Shown: positions 1 to 12,561, counted from the stretch's first letter. The stretch: DNA of 38,167 nucleotides from Paramacrobiotus richtersi (GCA_034698045.1 JAQGAU010000140.1:1-38167), one strand, 5' to 3'. The notes: generated by a model from the letters alone, not told the origin. Translations and numbers: made by a program.

Positions 1-253
1 TCAGATTATTATAATCAGCTGAGACAAAAATGTGAATAAATAATAAACTGGAGCAAATTGTGGCCAGAGAGCTCCTTATCAAGGCACCGATTACACATTT
101 CACGCGCATAATATTGGCAATTTAAGTATAATGTTCAGAACGTAACAGTGCGTTGCAAGTACGGTATAAAGTACATGAATTACAGAAAACAGAGCTACGT
201 AACGCACAAAGTAATATCAAAGAAACAACATTGTGGTTCGCGTAACATAATCA

Positions 254-2170
254 TCAAATGCCCGCGTAAAATGTGTGATTGTGGACCATTCGCTTCGTCT
301 CCCGGAGATCATCTTTCAGCTCCGAAATATCCAGGATTTCGTAAGCCAGAACAGCGAACGAGATGATGAACGTTACCGTCTGCACAGTTGTTAATTTAAG
401 ACATTTTGTCGCTTATTCACGTACTGTGTTAATTGGACTGATTAGGCAAGCGTCGAATTTTTGGGTCTTACCGTAGCAATGAGTTTTTTGTTTAGAATAA
501 ATGAATGGCCTACTCCATAATACATTTCGCGCTGGCATATTAAAGATGCGGACAGTAATTCTGTGCAACCTAAAAAAAGTCAGTGCACTGTATCTTTGCG
601 TACGCAGACCAAGACCAAGACTTCGTTTCCATAAGTTTTCAAAACGCCGACCAGTTACCTCGCTTTGATCGACTTCCGGTCGATCCATTTTTAACACCTC
701 AAGGGCATTTTTTATGTTCGCGAACACTTCAGCCGTAGCTTTCGTCTGAAAATATGAGCAACTGACACGAGACTTCCGCAACAGAGAAAAATACAACCTG
801 AGTCGAAATTGTCAGTAATTCTCAGTAACTCATGTACTGTACCCCCGCAAACGCAACTAGGACTGACTGAAAACGGAACACTGCAGAGATTACATTTAAG
901 TACAAGTCAGTTCCTTTCCGCAGAGTCAGCGCTAAAAATTGCGGCCCAATACAAATTATTTGCTATTCGCCAGCCGAATCAACCCAGCGCTGGAGAATGG
1001 TGTATCTTACTGCTTACATACATTAATCTCTGTAATAACTATCAACTGCACTTAACATACCAGTTATATACCAAATTTTTAGAGCAAAGGTTGATGAAAA
1101 TTGTGTACCTTTTCATAAACATATGCCATCGGTATAAAGCACACAGTCACGTGCATCAGAAACATTAAACTGGAGTAGATATTCCCCCAACGAACAGCCT
1201 GGCTCCCAAGAAGATTTTGACTGTGAGAAAATCCTGCCACCAGTGTGCCGACATTTCCACAGATAGTCATGCAGTCCGTTGCATAAATAAACAGTAACAC
1301 ACCGCAAAAGTGTTGGTTAAAATAATCCAGAAACAGTAAACTTGTGTGACACAACTTTTTAGCACGTGCAAACTCTATCACTGCGTCGCTGAAGACTGTG
1401 TTCACCGGTTCCTCAAAGTCGTCTTCTGGATAGCACATTCTATTGAACTGCTATAGAACACGAGAGATGCTGTCATGACTGCGCTTTGCTATGATCGCCT
1501 GAACGGTGGCCGCAACGATAACCCAAGCGAAAGCCAACTGCGACACAATGTACTGCAGTATTCCACAAAGCATCCAGAAAACAGTCACTTTCCAGAATCT
1601 GAATTCCAGTCCCCATGTGCCCACACTTTGCACTGTCGTCCAAGACCACATATACTTTTCGGATCTGGATATAATTATCCATTTGAAGTACAGCCATAGG
1701 TAAATTTTGACAACGAATACAACAGATAAAAAAGCCGTAAAAATTTTTAGTCCAATCAGCTTCTGTTTGGAATAATGATACTTTTCCACAAATTCTTTGA
1801 CATTTCTCTCAAATAACATTACTAGTTCTGACCACGCATTCCACCGTATCAACAAGACCGTTGTTATGGCGGCGCCGCGACAATTAATGAAAAAGGCGGT
1901 AGCGATCATTGTGGCTTTTATGATGGGATTGTTGGTCTGGAAGAAAGACTTTTCTCGATAAAACTCCATGGCGCACGTGTCGATTGTTATGAATACTCCT
2001 AGCCATCCAGCAGCACAAATAAGCCATCCAAGTATGCGAAACAACCAGCTTAATGTTCACACGGTTTTGCACGATGTAATTGCAAGGTTCCATGGAACAA
2101 AACCTAGTAATTTTAATGGATAAATCGCTGGGGCGAAAATCTCCTCGAAGCAGTAAGGTATCTTCTCCAT
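254..2170 (-). pseudogene. Gustatory-receptor-like gene, disrupted copy
   Basis: The exons align one to one with the intact paralogue at 3250-5633: 1109-2170, 659-745, 472-569 and 254-379. Three lesions break it. The codon at 2057-2059 is TGA where the paralogue has CGA. The codon at 1451-1453 is TAG where the paralogue has AAG. The exon at 472-569 is 98 bp against 99 bp, and one base is missing near its 5' end (around 560-569), so the frame is lost. Splice sites are still recognisable. The last exon would encode a final membrane segment (TVTFIISFAVLAYE) and end at 254-256. Membrane segments are otherwise conserved with the intact copy, which suggests recent loss. Assembly errors could mimic one lesion but are unlikely to cause all three. 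Confidence 0.85.
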
Positions 2171-2699
2171 TTTCCATACGATGAATAGTCTTGCCAAGAT
2201 GCTGAACGCGGAAGAAAGTATTTCCTGCACGAGGGGGAGTGCTAACAAATTAGTTCGGGCGTCGCTGGTGTTTGTTGATCGGCCATGCCAGTACTCTGTG
2301 CTGCTATAGCCAGTGCTGAAGTTATATATATATACAGACTCGCTTCAAAAGCAACAAAAGGAACTATTCATCGTTTTATGCGTGTATTGGATTGCTACAA
2401 CAAGGCAAGCCATTATCCTCCCCACGGTGCAATAATTCCGGAGATTGGGGCTGGGTATCATGACACAAGTTTATGAGTATCTGACTCAGCAATTTCCGTT
2501 AATTAAATTTCCAGTAGCCAAGTATGAACAATAAAGTAACCGTGTTCTGTATTATATTTTAACTGCCACGCGCTTTAAAGGATCAGATCTAAAACCCGCT
2601 GGTCAAATATGATCAACGGGAAAGTCTGTCGTAAAAGAACAAATATCTGGGTGGAGAGCACTGGAGACCCATATGTAGCGATGCCCAATGGCATGTCTA

Positions 2700-2915
2700 A
2701 TAAATTCGTCCGCCACGTTCAGCCAGAAAGTTTATTTTATGCCTTTGCCATGAAAATTAAGAAACAATCGTTGCACTTTTCAGCTGGGGAATATACGCCA
2801 AAAGAGCCGTTAGACCATACCTTTACAGGTACATGTCCTCTCGACTCAGTGCTGAACCGGTGGCTTTTACACTGAGTAAATCGGGTGGGGGCAGCGTCCA
2901 CTTGCATCTCGCACG
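2700..2915 (-). pseudogene. Orphan 3' end of a receptor guanylate cyclase (last two exons)
   Basis: Positions 2821-2915 match the penultimate exon of the complete cyclase at 6289-6386, including the motif HRF-x4-SRGH-x-PVK. The segment at about 2700-2749 matches its final exon. The acceptor before the final exon has changed from cag to cat, and the reading frame GKGIK meets a TAA at 2732-2734, so the fragment cannot supply a functional C-terminus. It was probably carried along when the neighbouring receptor was duplicated. No other cyclase exons are visible beside it. Confidence 0.8.
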
Positions 2916-3249
2916 CTGTAACACCCAAGTCAGTACGCAGTATAGTGCGTACAACAAACGGCACCAGGTAAAAATCTATACTTATATTTCAGTGCGCTTT
3001 TGGGGTACGGACCCTAGTTGTAATTTGCACATACGCAATCTTACATACGAGTAGCAGATTTGTTTCAACATTGTTGAAATCAGCAGCTGACTTATACTGC
3101 ATGCATATACGTCCAGATGTAGAACTTTCATTTCATTTCATTTACACCATTGTACGTCTTCCCAACTACGTAGTACACAGTTAGGTAACACACGGTGGCA
3201 TTAGAGAAACAACACTGTGGTCCGCAAAACATGATTATCGAATGTCCGA

Positions 3250-5633
3250 TTAAAAGGTATGATTGCGGACCATTTCCTTCGTCTCCCGTAGATCATCTTT
3301 CAGCTCCGAAATATCCACGATCTCATAAGCCAGAACCGCGAACGATGCGATGAATGTCAAGGTCTGCAAAGTTATTAATTTAACTGCTTATTTACGTACT
3401 GTATAGACTGCACTAAAGCTTTTCATTGTGGTCTTACCGTAGCAATGAGTTTTTTGTTTAGGACAAATAAATGGCCGACTCCAAAATGCATTTCACGCTC
3501 GCATATCGAAGATGCGGAGAGTAATTGTGCGCGAACCTACATGAAGTCAGTGCATTGTAACTGTACGTACCTGGCTCCAGACTATGTCTACAACAGTTTT
3601 CAAAAAACCCGACGAATTACCTCGCGTTGATCGACTTCCGGTCGATCCATTTCCAATACCTGTAGCGCATCTTTGATATTCTCGAACATAGCGGCAGTTG
3701 CCTTCGTCTAAAAACATGATCAGTTGGGGAAAAAACTTGAACATCGGTAAAAACTGCAACGTCGATCAAGAGCCCGTCTATCACTGAAGTGCACCCGTAG
3801 CGCCAACAGAACGCTCTGATCGTGATGAAGGAAGATCGTACTAATAAATAATTATGTGATAATACTAATAAATATGAAATACCTAATCAATATTATCTAC
3901 CACCGATACCTCTGCCAGTAATTACGGTATGCAATACGATGTTTCATTAAACGCCTGCCCACACATACTGTACAGAAACTGCATATACTGTACAGTACAT
4001 CACTCACTGACAAGGCAGTGGCACGACATTTGAAACTCAGAAAGTTGCGGCCCTTTTTCTATAATTACCCCTAATTATGTCAGTAATTAAAAAGGTTAGC
4101 TTGGGTGATGACGAGTCCGAGGAGCCGCGGGACAAAATCCCAAAGATGGGAAGTTGCAATGCCATGCACCATTGCAACCACACTTGTAGGTGAACAGTAA
4201 TAGCACTTCCTGTACTGACTATGGCATATACAACAATTTATGTTAACGCAGGCTGTTGCGCAGCAAATTCCATTACCGCCTTAGGCGAATGCCCATCTTT
4301 GCGATTTCCTCCAGTGGCTCCTCGGACTCGTCATCACACAAACTAATCTTTTTAGTTACTTACATAATTAGTTGTAATTATAGAAAAAGAGCCAAACTTT
4401 TCCGAGTTTACAATGTCGTGCCACTGCCTTGTGAGTGATATACTGTATCTGTACATGTATATATACATGTATATCCCCATACTTCAGGGCTGTAGAAGCT
4501 ACGAAGTATCAGAGGTGCTTAAAATACGAGTTACCAAATCGTTACAGCAAAGATTGATGTATTTTGGGTACCTTTTCATAAGCATATGCCATCGGTATAA
4601 AACACACAGTCACGTGCATCAGAAACATCAAACTCGAGTAGATATTCCCCCACCGCATAGCCTGACTCCCAAGGAACTTTTCACTGTGGGAAAATCCTGC
4701 CACCAGTGTACCGACATTTCCGCAGATAGTCATGCAGTCCGCTGCATAAATAAACAGCAACACACCGCAAAAGTGTTGGTTGAAATAATCCAGAAACAAT
4801 AAACTAGTGTGATGCAACTTCTTCGCACGTGCAAAGTCTATCACCGCATCGCTAAAAACTGTGTTTACTGGTTCCTCGAAGTCGTCTTCTGGATAGCATA
4901 TTCTTTGGAGCTGCTTAAGAACATGTGAAACTCGGTCATGAGTGCGCTTTATTATGATCGCTTGAACGGCAGCCGTAACAATAACCCAAGCAAAAGCCAA
5001 CTGCGACACAATGTACTGCAATATTCCACACAGCATCCAGAAAAACGTCACTTCCCAGAATTTGAATTTTAGTCCCCATGTGCCAACACTTTGAGCAGAG
5101 GACCAAGACGACTCATAGTCGTCGGATTTAGATATGGTTAACCATTTGAAATACAGCCATAGGTAAGTTTTGATTACGAAGACGATACTCAACAAAGCCG
5201 CCAAAAATTTGAGTCGAACCAGTTTCTGTTTAGGATAATGATAGGTTCGCACAAATTCCTTTACATTTCTCTCAAATAGTACCAAAAGGTCGGACCACGC
5301 ATTCCACCGTATTAACAAGACCGTTGTTATGGTGGCACCGCGACAGTGAATGAAAAAGCCGGTAGCGATAATTGTGGCTTTTATGATGGGATTGTTGGTT
5401 TGGAAGAAAGATTTTTCTCGATAAAACTCAACTGCACACGTGTCGATTGTAATCAGTACTCCTAGCCATCCGGCAGCACAAATGAGCCATCCGATTAGGC
5501 GGAATACCCAGCTTAATGTTCGTACTGTTTTGCATGATGTAATGCCAAGATGCCATGGAACAAAACCAAGCAACTTTAATGGATAAATCGCAGGAGCAAA
5601 AATCTCCTCGAAGCAGTACGGAGTCTTTTCCAT
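3250..5633 (-). CDS. Gustatory-receptor-like seven-transmembrane protein, 453 aa
   Basis: Four exons, joined in phase 0: 4572-5633, 3621-3707, 3438-3536 and 3250-3363. Introns are GT-AG (864, 84 and 74 nt). The start is the ATG at 5633. An in-frame TGA lies just upstream, and the paralogue shares this ATG. About seven hydrophobic segments are visible: LIGWLICAAGWLGVLITI, the stretch around IIATGFFI, LAALLSIVFVI, LCGILQYIVSQLAFAWVIV, FCGVLLFIY, SLMFLMHVTVCFI, and the last exon with LTFIASFAVLAYE. One large exon plus short phase-0 C-terminal exons around the last helix is typical of arthropod gustatory/odorant receptors (7tm_7), which act as ligand-gated cation channels. The terminal TYhhhhhQF signature is only loosely matched, so family placement is moderately sure. 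Its position next to an rGC and its duplication suggest a chemosensory role (inference). Confidence 0.75.
3999..4439. mobile_element. Foldback/MITE-like element with ~160-nt terminal inverted repeats
   Basis: The left arm (3999 to about 4161) and the reverse complement of the right arm (about 4280-4439) align over their length. They begin atcactcac, then share aaggcagtggcacgacatt and later gatgacgagtccgaggagcc. The element sits in the large intron of the intact gustatory-like receptor and is absent from the same intron of the pseudogene copy, which is about 500 bp shorter. No transposase is present. I found no clean target-site duplication, so the superfamily is left open. Confidence 0.8.
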
Positions 5634-6121
5634 TTCTCACTTATACCAACAGCTCTTCTGAAGGACTGAACGTCGAAACAATATGGACCATTTCGTCCAG
5701 ACCTAGTGTTAACAGCTTGACTTGGTAATCGCTCTGTTTACTGATCTCTTCAGACGGCGATTCCTCGTGTTGCGTAATGCGAGTGTCGACATGCAGTTAT
5801 ACACAGAAGCGCATGACGAGTAACAAAAGCGACTATTCATCGTTTTCATGATTGCTACAACAAGGGAAGTCATTAATCTCCCCACCATGGGATCATTCAG
5901 AGATCAGTTGAGTCGATACTGCATCAAACAATTTTATAAGTATCTGATTCTGCAATTTCCGTAAATTAAATTTTGATTAGCGAAGATCATCAGTGATCCA
6001 AATCAACAATAAAAACAACCGCGTTGTACTATTGTTAAACTGCCAAGCACTCTAAATAAAGGATCAGATCTAAAACCCATGCCTCAAAATTGATGCGATC
6101 CACACAGAACTCATTTGTAAA
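5634..6121 (-). other. Gap between receptor start and rGC 3' end
   Basis: This 488-bp stretch holds the 5' flank of the intact receptor and the 3' flank of the rGC (both minus strand). It is homologous to 2171-2690 in the other duplication copy. I see no additional gene. A short (atg)n-rich run near 6140-6160 lies inside the rGC last exon and encodes its serine tail. Confidence 0.6.
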
Positions 6122-9100
6122 CTAATAGCTGTCCGCTGATGATGATAATGATGATGATGACATTGTGTCCAATATTGTGTCCGCACCGTTTAGCCAGAAG
6201 GTCTCCATTATGCCTTTGCCCTGAAACGAAACAATCGCTGCGTACACGTTTCAGCTTGGGAATACATACCAAAGACTAGTTGCCGTACCTTCACAGGTAT
6301 ATGTCCTCTCGATTCAATGCTGAACCGGTGACTTTGGCATTGCCGAAGGAAATCGGTTGTGGCTACGGACATTTGTATCTTCCCAGCTGTAACACCCAAG
6401 GCATTATGTACTCTTTAAGCTTTAGTCTGTGTTGTATGTATAGCGAGCGGAACGAGCTACAAATCTACATTTCGAAATGTTTACGCCTCCGCAGTTGATT
6501 GATGCGGAAAAGAACGTAAAAAGCCCTGAAAATCTAAATGCTTCTGCTTGGGGAGGAGTTATGTAAACGCATTTCCCCTAGAGTTTCGCTGGCCCCACTG
6601 CTACTTGTTGATGTCTTACGTTGTCCCGTGCTTTCCATGCGGGATGCCGTATTAACCGTATCCCCAAACAAGCAGTATCGCGGCATTCGTGTACCAACAA
6701 CACCCGCCATACACGGACCGGAGTGGAGCCCGATACGCAGCTGAATTGACTGCTCCGGTCGATGCGGTATCCGGAATGTGCTGGTTGAGTCGCGGATCTC
6801 CAGGGCTAGACGGGCGATCTGTTCGGCATGGCGATCGCCGTTTCTGTGTGGCAGGCCACTGACCACCTAATAAGCATGAAAGAAATGAAATAATCTTTTC
6901 TGTGTTGCTTTTTTAAGAATTCGCACCATGTATGCATCACCCACGGTTTCCACCTGAAAAGTGAAATAAATATTGCGCATGTGTGTGATGAGAAACTTTG
7001 CGAGTGATGGTTCTACCTTATAAGCGTCAAATCTGTTGATTATCTGGTCGAACATTCCAAAAAGACAGTTCAACAGTTCTACGACATCTCGTGGCGAGCT
7101 TTCCGCAGAAAGATCGGTAAAAGAGACAATGTCGCTAAAGTAGATGGTAACGCAGTCGTACGCTTCAGGCGGGACTTTCCCATCGTTAATCAACTGTGTC
7201 GAAACGCTCCTTAAACACAATCAAACATCAGCACGTTACCGGTAAACACGAAATGTTGCATCCGTACCTTGGCAACAACTCGTGTAGAAGCTCTTCCGTT
7301 CGCTGTTTTTGGGCAATAAACTCCTTGGTCCGAACCTCCACCAGCTCTTCCAACTGATTAGCATACCGTTCCAACCGCATCATCAGATCGTCAAACATAT
7401 TCCCTTTACTGCCTTTCCTAACATGTTTAAACTGCTCCACAACTTGCTCGAGTGTCAGCCGCTCAGTTGGGTTTTCTTGCCAGCATTGCTCAATGATTGC
7501 TCTGACTCCGCAGCTGCTTTTCAACCCATAGATCTCCGGCCGGTATGGAGCCATTCCGCAGTTCTGTACCTGCTGGATAATATCTGGAAATAAACTTTTG
7601 TACATATAGTTAAGGTACTGTGGCACCTCAAACAAAGCGTACATGAGCAGCACGGTTCTTGTTCATAGGCCACGCCTTCGATCGCCCATGGTCGCGTTCG
7701 CGTTCCAATCTCCTTCAATATGATTCCTAAACTGTAGATATCCGCCATCCTCCATTCCTGATACGAAAAGTTACGCCTGTCTTTCTCCCGGAGGATTTCC
7801 GGAGCGGACCAGAGGAGTCGACTGGGATTGGTCTCTTCTTCGCGCAGTGCCTTTAACGTGTGATCACGTAGTTTCAGGCAGAAACGGCTGTCTATCATAC
7901 ACCGCCAGCTGGTCAGGAGACCGTGGTATTCGAACGCTGACTGGTGAATAAATGTCAACCCCTGCAAATAAAAGACCTTTATGAACCGTAATCTTGTACT
8001 AGCTGCAGCTGTTCAAAAGACATGCTTCGACGATCGCGCGAACAAAATTCGGCGTTCTGAACAAAAATCTTGATTCTACATGATTCTTATAATTCTCACC
8101 TCTAGTAAATCGGCGATTAGCGAATACCGGAACGTCCATTCCAGTTGTATGTTGTCATTTAACAGCAAGGCCGGTAGTTCGCCACGACTGCAGTATTCCG
8201 TCACAATGGCTTGAAACGGTGGCTCAATGCATAAACCAATAATCCGGACGAGATTTTCGTGATTTAAATCTCTTATCTATAGTAGGAAGGATCAAACGGA
8301 TTTTTATGGAATTATGCCATTATTATGGTAAGGTTTAGGTTTGCAATACTAGTACATTTTTTAAAGAGTAGCGAAGCAATACAATGTCCATTTCCTTTCT
8401 CACAAATCTGACACAGACTGGTGTCCCATGGAGATTGCCATGCTGCACTGTTTTGAGGAATGAGAGCTTCGCCTAAAACACGTACAGCAGAATTCAAGGA
8501 TCATTCAGTTATCAGACGAGAATAAAATAAGCATACCTTTGGCTTGGTGCAGATACTAGTACGATCCATATCAGTTGAGTCGCTGATCTTCTTTTCTCTG
8601 CGACACCGTTCCATTCGTCTGGGGAAGGTCTGCCTCGTAGGACCTTCGAAGCTCAGATCGTCATAGTTGATTTCCCACCATTTTTCGTTCATTCTGATCG
8701 TATCCGCCAGACGCTTTTTGCTGTAAAACATTGAAATTACAGAACACCATTAATCGAAAGATGTTAGGCTTCAGCCATAAACCATTGATAACAGGAACAA
8801 AAAACTGTCGTTACCTTGTGCGTTGATATATGATCAAACAAAGGACCGCCATACCGAACATTATACACAAGCTGATTATAATCGCAACCACCCAATCACC
8901 TAAAAGCACAATAGTGATTAAGCGACTTGAGCGGGCTTTTATTTGTACCCTCTTTGCTGTTCTTACTTAAACAGTCTTCATTCAGGTATCCGCATGTCGG
9001 TTTGTTCAGTGCTGGTTCAAAAGGAAGTTCAGCCGTTTTCGTTTGGATTTCAGTGTCTCCTGCGTCAAATGCGTATACGATCTGCAATGAGTCAACTGGC

Positions 9101-11607
9101 CACATTAAAAAAAATCTAAATATTACGGATATTCGGCCAATCACGATACGTGTAAGTCGTTAATGCAGCGGAGAACATTAATTATAATTATGAATTATTC
9201 GACCACCTCCATCCGATCTTTTACCTTCCATGTTTTTGTATGTTGGCAAAATGACTTGAGGACATAATCCCCCACAACGTCGCCACACTCATTGATCGTT
9301 ATATTGTACCCGCCTTCCGAGTCCAGGGTGAATGTGCGGTTTAAGATGCGCTGGACTATCTCGTCTCCGTGGACCTCCGGACGGCCGTTTCGAATGGACT
9401 CTTTGAACGCTTGGCCGAAAATCTTCACGGCCGTGTAATAATACAGAGAACTCCAAGGAACATTCTATAAGAAAGATTACCTCATAGCTACTACAAGTCT
9501 CGACTATGCGCAGTCCAACAATACTAACAAATCCCGTTCCGTTGCTATCTTCGGATGTTGACAGACTGCACGCTCGTTGCACTTCCCATGGGCATTCCCC
9601 TTCACACTGCTCGCTTAAATACGATGGATGGAAGACAGGGGTCGTACCATAATCGCGGAAGGTGACAGTTAGGGCTCGGCGGTAAGCCGCCTCCAAATTC
9701 TGAAAGAGCCGCTACAGAATTTTCTTATTGTAGACTACAGGAAGGTTTATACCTGCTCATGCTCCTCGTGCGACTCATGGACCATCTTCTCCAGCCCATC
9801 CGATAATGGTGTAAACGGTGCGGGATCCTCATCGTGGCTCACATCCGAAATGAGAAAGGTCTAAGCAGAAATATATACATGCTTCCTGGGACGAGATTTT
9901 AATACCAACGCATCAAGTCGGAGTGTCATCTTACCCATTCATCGTTAATAAAGTTCAGTTCGTGCGCAACCATCTACAACAATAAATTTCGCAGTCAGGC
10001 GAAGGTTCAGTGTTTGCTAAATAATCCGCGCGAAAAGGCGTTTTTAGCGGACGACTTCGGTGTACGTATGCATGCAACACGCTACACCACTAATGTTCTT
10101 CCGCTCAGGAAAGGCTCTCCTACTTTCTCCACAGATGTGTACTTACAAGGAATATTTTCGTCACTCTTGGCGATCCCATGAATAAAACAACTACAAAGAA
10201 ACATACAGTTACAAAAGCTAAGCTGGAAGAAGCCGGATCAATGCATAGTATAAGTATTTAAACAATGACTGAAAGAGGCCAATTCAAAACAGTCAAAAGG
10301 GTTTGATAAGGATATTATGGTAAATGGCAGCGTTGCGCTTGCCTCGCGTGTGACGTTTAATGGCATCAAACGTAGTTTGGTACGCTTCCGACAGCTCCTG
10401 TAAGGTCCCCTCTGCCGGTATGAGATACTGGACAAAACTGTATCTCGAACCATGCTCTTCAGTTTTGCTGTTCTTAAAGTAGTCAGCGATGCCTTGACCA
10501 AACACACTCCAAATAGGATCTTCGTCATCGTAAATCAGCGCAAAATTGGTCCAGTCAAACTGTTCAAAAACCTTCTGGACAAACTCAGCCATGCGGGTCA
10601 TGGTCCAGCCAGTGCGGATCAGCGTAGGATAGACATCGTTATCGTCAAGTTTGGTGGATACGGCCGATCCTTCCAACCATGCAATATTCCATTCTATAAA
10701 GGAAACGACTGCATGATTTGCGGCAAACCTTACAGAGACTCAAATTTGGTGTTAAATTCTGGTGAAAAAAGGAATTTGTGAATTTTAATTTGTCCATCAC
10801 ATACTTCGTCACGAAAATATAAAACACTTCAACGTTGTTCTGAAGAAATGACTCATATACGATAGATAACTTACGAACGCTAGATATGCAGAACGAGAAG
10901 CTAGACTGCCGATGTTTACGGTACCCGAAGCAACGCGCTTTATTACTTAGTTAATATCTGATAACTTATCCGTGGCATAATTTTACATAACCTATGAACA
11001 CATTTTCGTCTAAATTTCGGTGTTTACATTGTTATCTAGAGCGCGGTTATTTCCCATAGTTGCGTTAGATCAGTTTAATTTACATACCACGCAACAAATG
11101 TCCCAGTTGCTGTGCTCCCGCACTGCAACCCGGCCCCACCCAAGCGACCACATCCTGTTCGTTCCTCCTCGTTTTCATAAAATTCGACGCTTTATACGCC
11201 ACCCTATTCTCCATCTCTTTGCAGGATGCGACCCCATTGGCATCCACCATCTTCAGCTTCAGAGTGACCGGATTGGTCCAGTTCAGTTTGCCCCCTAACG
11301 CCATCCAATCCTTCCTTATCGCGCGATTGACTTCCATGATGGCCAGCTCCAGAAAGCATTCTTGGGCTCTTAGGTCAAAGTATCGTTCACTCGTGTGATT
11401 GGGAAAAAGAGCGGCGATCAAGTATGTATTATAATTGTTGTATTCGGGTTGGTAGCCCATAACGCGACTACGGCGGAGCCCGTTGATCGCCTCCACCAGG
11501 CGGTCGCCCGGGCTGGTGACATTTTGTGGATCTTCGACCGTTTGGCTTATTCTGCATAATGATAAAATGATGATTATCCAAAATAAACAGTTTTCAGCCA
11601 TCGACAT
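6122..11607 (-). CDS. Receptor guanylate cyclase C, 19 exons, 1149 aa
   Basis: Membrane receptor that makes cGMP from GTP. Exons: 11088-11607, 10343-10693, 10147-10190, 9935-9973, 9753-9860, 9529-9699, 9225-9464, 8967-9081, 8815-8899, 8537-8720, 8356-8472, 8100-8276, 7643-7961, 7268-7583, 7017-7209, 6927-6953, 6620-6866, 6289-6386, 6122-6220. All phases agree and the total is 1150 codons. Order: signal peptide (~1-24), ligand-binding ANF-type region with GPGCSAG and REWNIAW, cysteine pair before the membrane, helix ~533-555, WWEINYDDL juxtamembrane motif, pseudokinase ([38 protein letters not shown]), coiled linker (VRTKEF to LLPR), then the cyclase domain. Key cyclase residues are present: [33 protein letters not shown], and the end [10 protein letters not shown]. 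Intron 2 starts with GC (GAG|gcaagc). Exon 16 is only 27 nt. The gene ends in a serine-rich tail. It lies between a gustatory-like receptor and a non-coding gap. Confidence 0.92.
10337..10342 (-). other. GC splice donor, rGC C intron 2
   Basis: After the codons for HTR the minus strand reads GAG|gcaagc, and the next exon (10147-10190) joins in phase to give VVLFMGSP. The homologous exons of rGC D and E encode VVLFFGHAAFF after an ordinary GT donor, so the junction is well fixed. The GC donor has the strong surrounding context (AG|GCAAG) known for GC-AG introns. Confidence 0.8.
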
Positions 11608-12561
11608 TTAATCCAGTTATTTGTCGGTTTAGAACGACAATACTGAAAACAGCTTGCTGAAATAAAAAGAAGGAACGTAGATGAATCGTCCTGTTTAGTA
11701 AACGTAAATATAACACTGTATTCGAAAGAAGCGGAAGCCCACGATACGTATAAATAGTGAAATCACGTTTACTGGTACGAAGCTCGCTCCATTACAATGC
11801 TCGGCCTTATCATCACGTTTGCGTTTTATGATAAGATTGCAAAGAGCCAGCGTTCTTTGTGCTTATCGAACGTTTTGAATGATGACTAAAGAAAGGTGAT
11901 TTATGTTGATCGTCTCCGTTGGACGCTATGATGATTGCGGTAACGGTTGTGCAATTTTTTTGGCAAGCCATCTTGGACAAATTAGCGTTATGTCATTCTT
12001 AGTTTACTGTCAAAGTCTGAAATAAGATTGACTTTTGATTCAAGCAGTCTGCTTTGTCTAGACGTCTGGTGGTTTGCAGTGGGCGTTTTTCGTGTAGCAG
12101 TGCAATGGGTGCCACGCATTTTGTGCTGTTAGATTGCTGCTTAGATTCATGGCGCTCAGAGTTGGCATATCCAACAAATCTTTGAAAGCACCTTTATGAC
12201 CTTTATATAAAGCGCGTATGAGCAAACTCGTCAGCAGTATCGAACACTATAGATCTGGAATTCAATGATTCGCGCCACACATGAAGCTAGGTACCAGCGT
12301 GAACACACGCGCCCTAGTCATAACTTGGATGACCTTTAGTAACCAAAAAGGGATTGGACGTCGAGGTTTTTATTTCTGTTCCACTTCTCTAATTTTTACA
12401 AATTTGGCCGACGTTCGATATCCAGTAACGAGGTTTTATTGCATCATTTGCGACACTATTTTCGAAATGCCAGGGATACAGAACGAAGCTAACAATTCCA
12501 GTTCCAAGAGATTCTAGGAAACTTAATTCAAAAAAAATCAGATTGTAAAAAAACAACACTC
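11608..12561. other. Non-coding gap upstream of rGC C
   Basis: This holds the presumed promoter of rGC C, read leftwards. A tataaata string at 11749-11756 and a tttatataaa string near 12202-12211 lie on the plus strand. The second is followed about 25 nt later by tcagcag, which resembles an initiator, but I could not build a convincing gene after it. An open frame at 12281-12517 is short and composition-like, so I do not call it. Confidence 0.5.

Larger units (their letters stand above)
200..2940. repeat. Segmental duplication, copy 1 (decayed)
   Basis: This block matches 3200-6400 along its whole length, in the same order and orientation: receptor C-terminal exons, large receptor exon, upstream spacer, then the last two exons of a guanylate cyclase. 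Shared spacer strings such as ggatcagatctaaaaccc (near 2579 and 6059) show that the match continues outside coding sequence. The left copy has stops, a frameshift and a broken splice site, so it is the decaying one. The main length difference is an inverted-repeat element in the large intron of the right copy. Confidence 0.85.
3200..6400. repeat. Segmental duplication, copy 2 (intact)
   Basis: This is the partner of 200-2940. It contains the intact gustatory-like receptor and the true last two exons of the rGC at 6122-11607. Homology fades just upstream of rGC exon 18 (about 6390-6500), which places one duplication breakpoint inside the second-last large intron of the cyclase gene. The other end lies around 3060-3200, in short AT-rich sequence next to the end of copy 1. 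Confidence 0.8.

Noticed and set aside
4100-4340. Possible hammerhead-type ribozyme core (gatgacgagtccgaggagcc)
   Set aside because: The string resembles the CUGAUGA side, but the partner GAAA and the third stem are absent. The similarity between the two occurrences is explained by the inverted repeat.
6534-6640. Truncated cyclase C-terminus ending SSPSRSI
   Set aside because: That reading runs into an intron. A donor (CAAC|gtaaga) at 6619 joins exons 6289-6386 and 6122-6220, which give the expected ESTGQPGKIQ and [10 protein letters not shown].
7630-7660. Apparent frameshift in the pseudokinase part of rGC C
   Set aside because: A 59-nt intron (7584-7642, gtacgc to tttccag) restores the frame in phase 1 and falls exactly where D and E have an intron. 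The distance to the CW motif (35 residues) is then the same in C and D.
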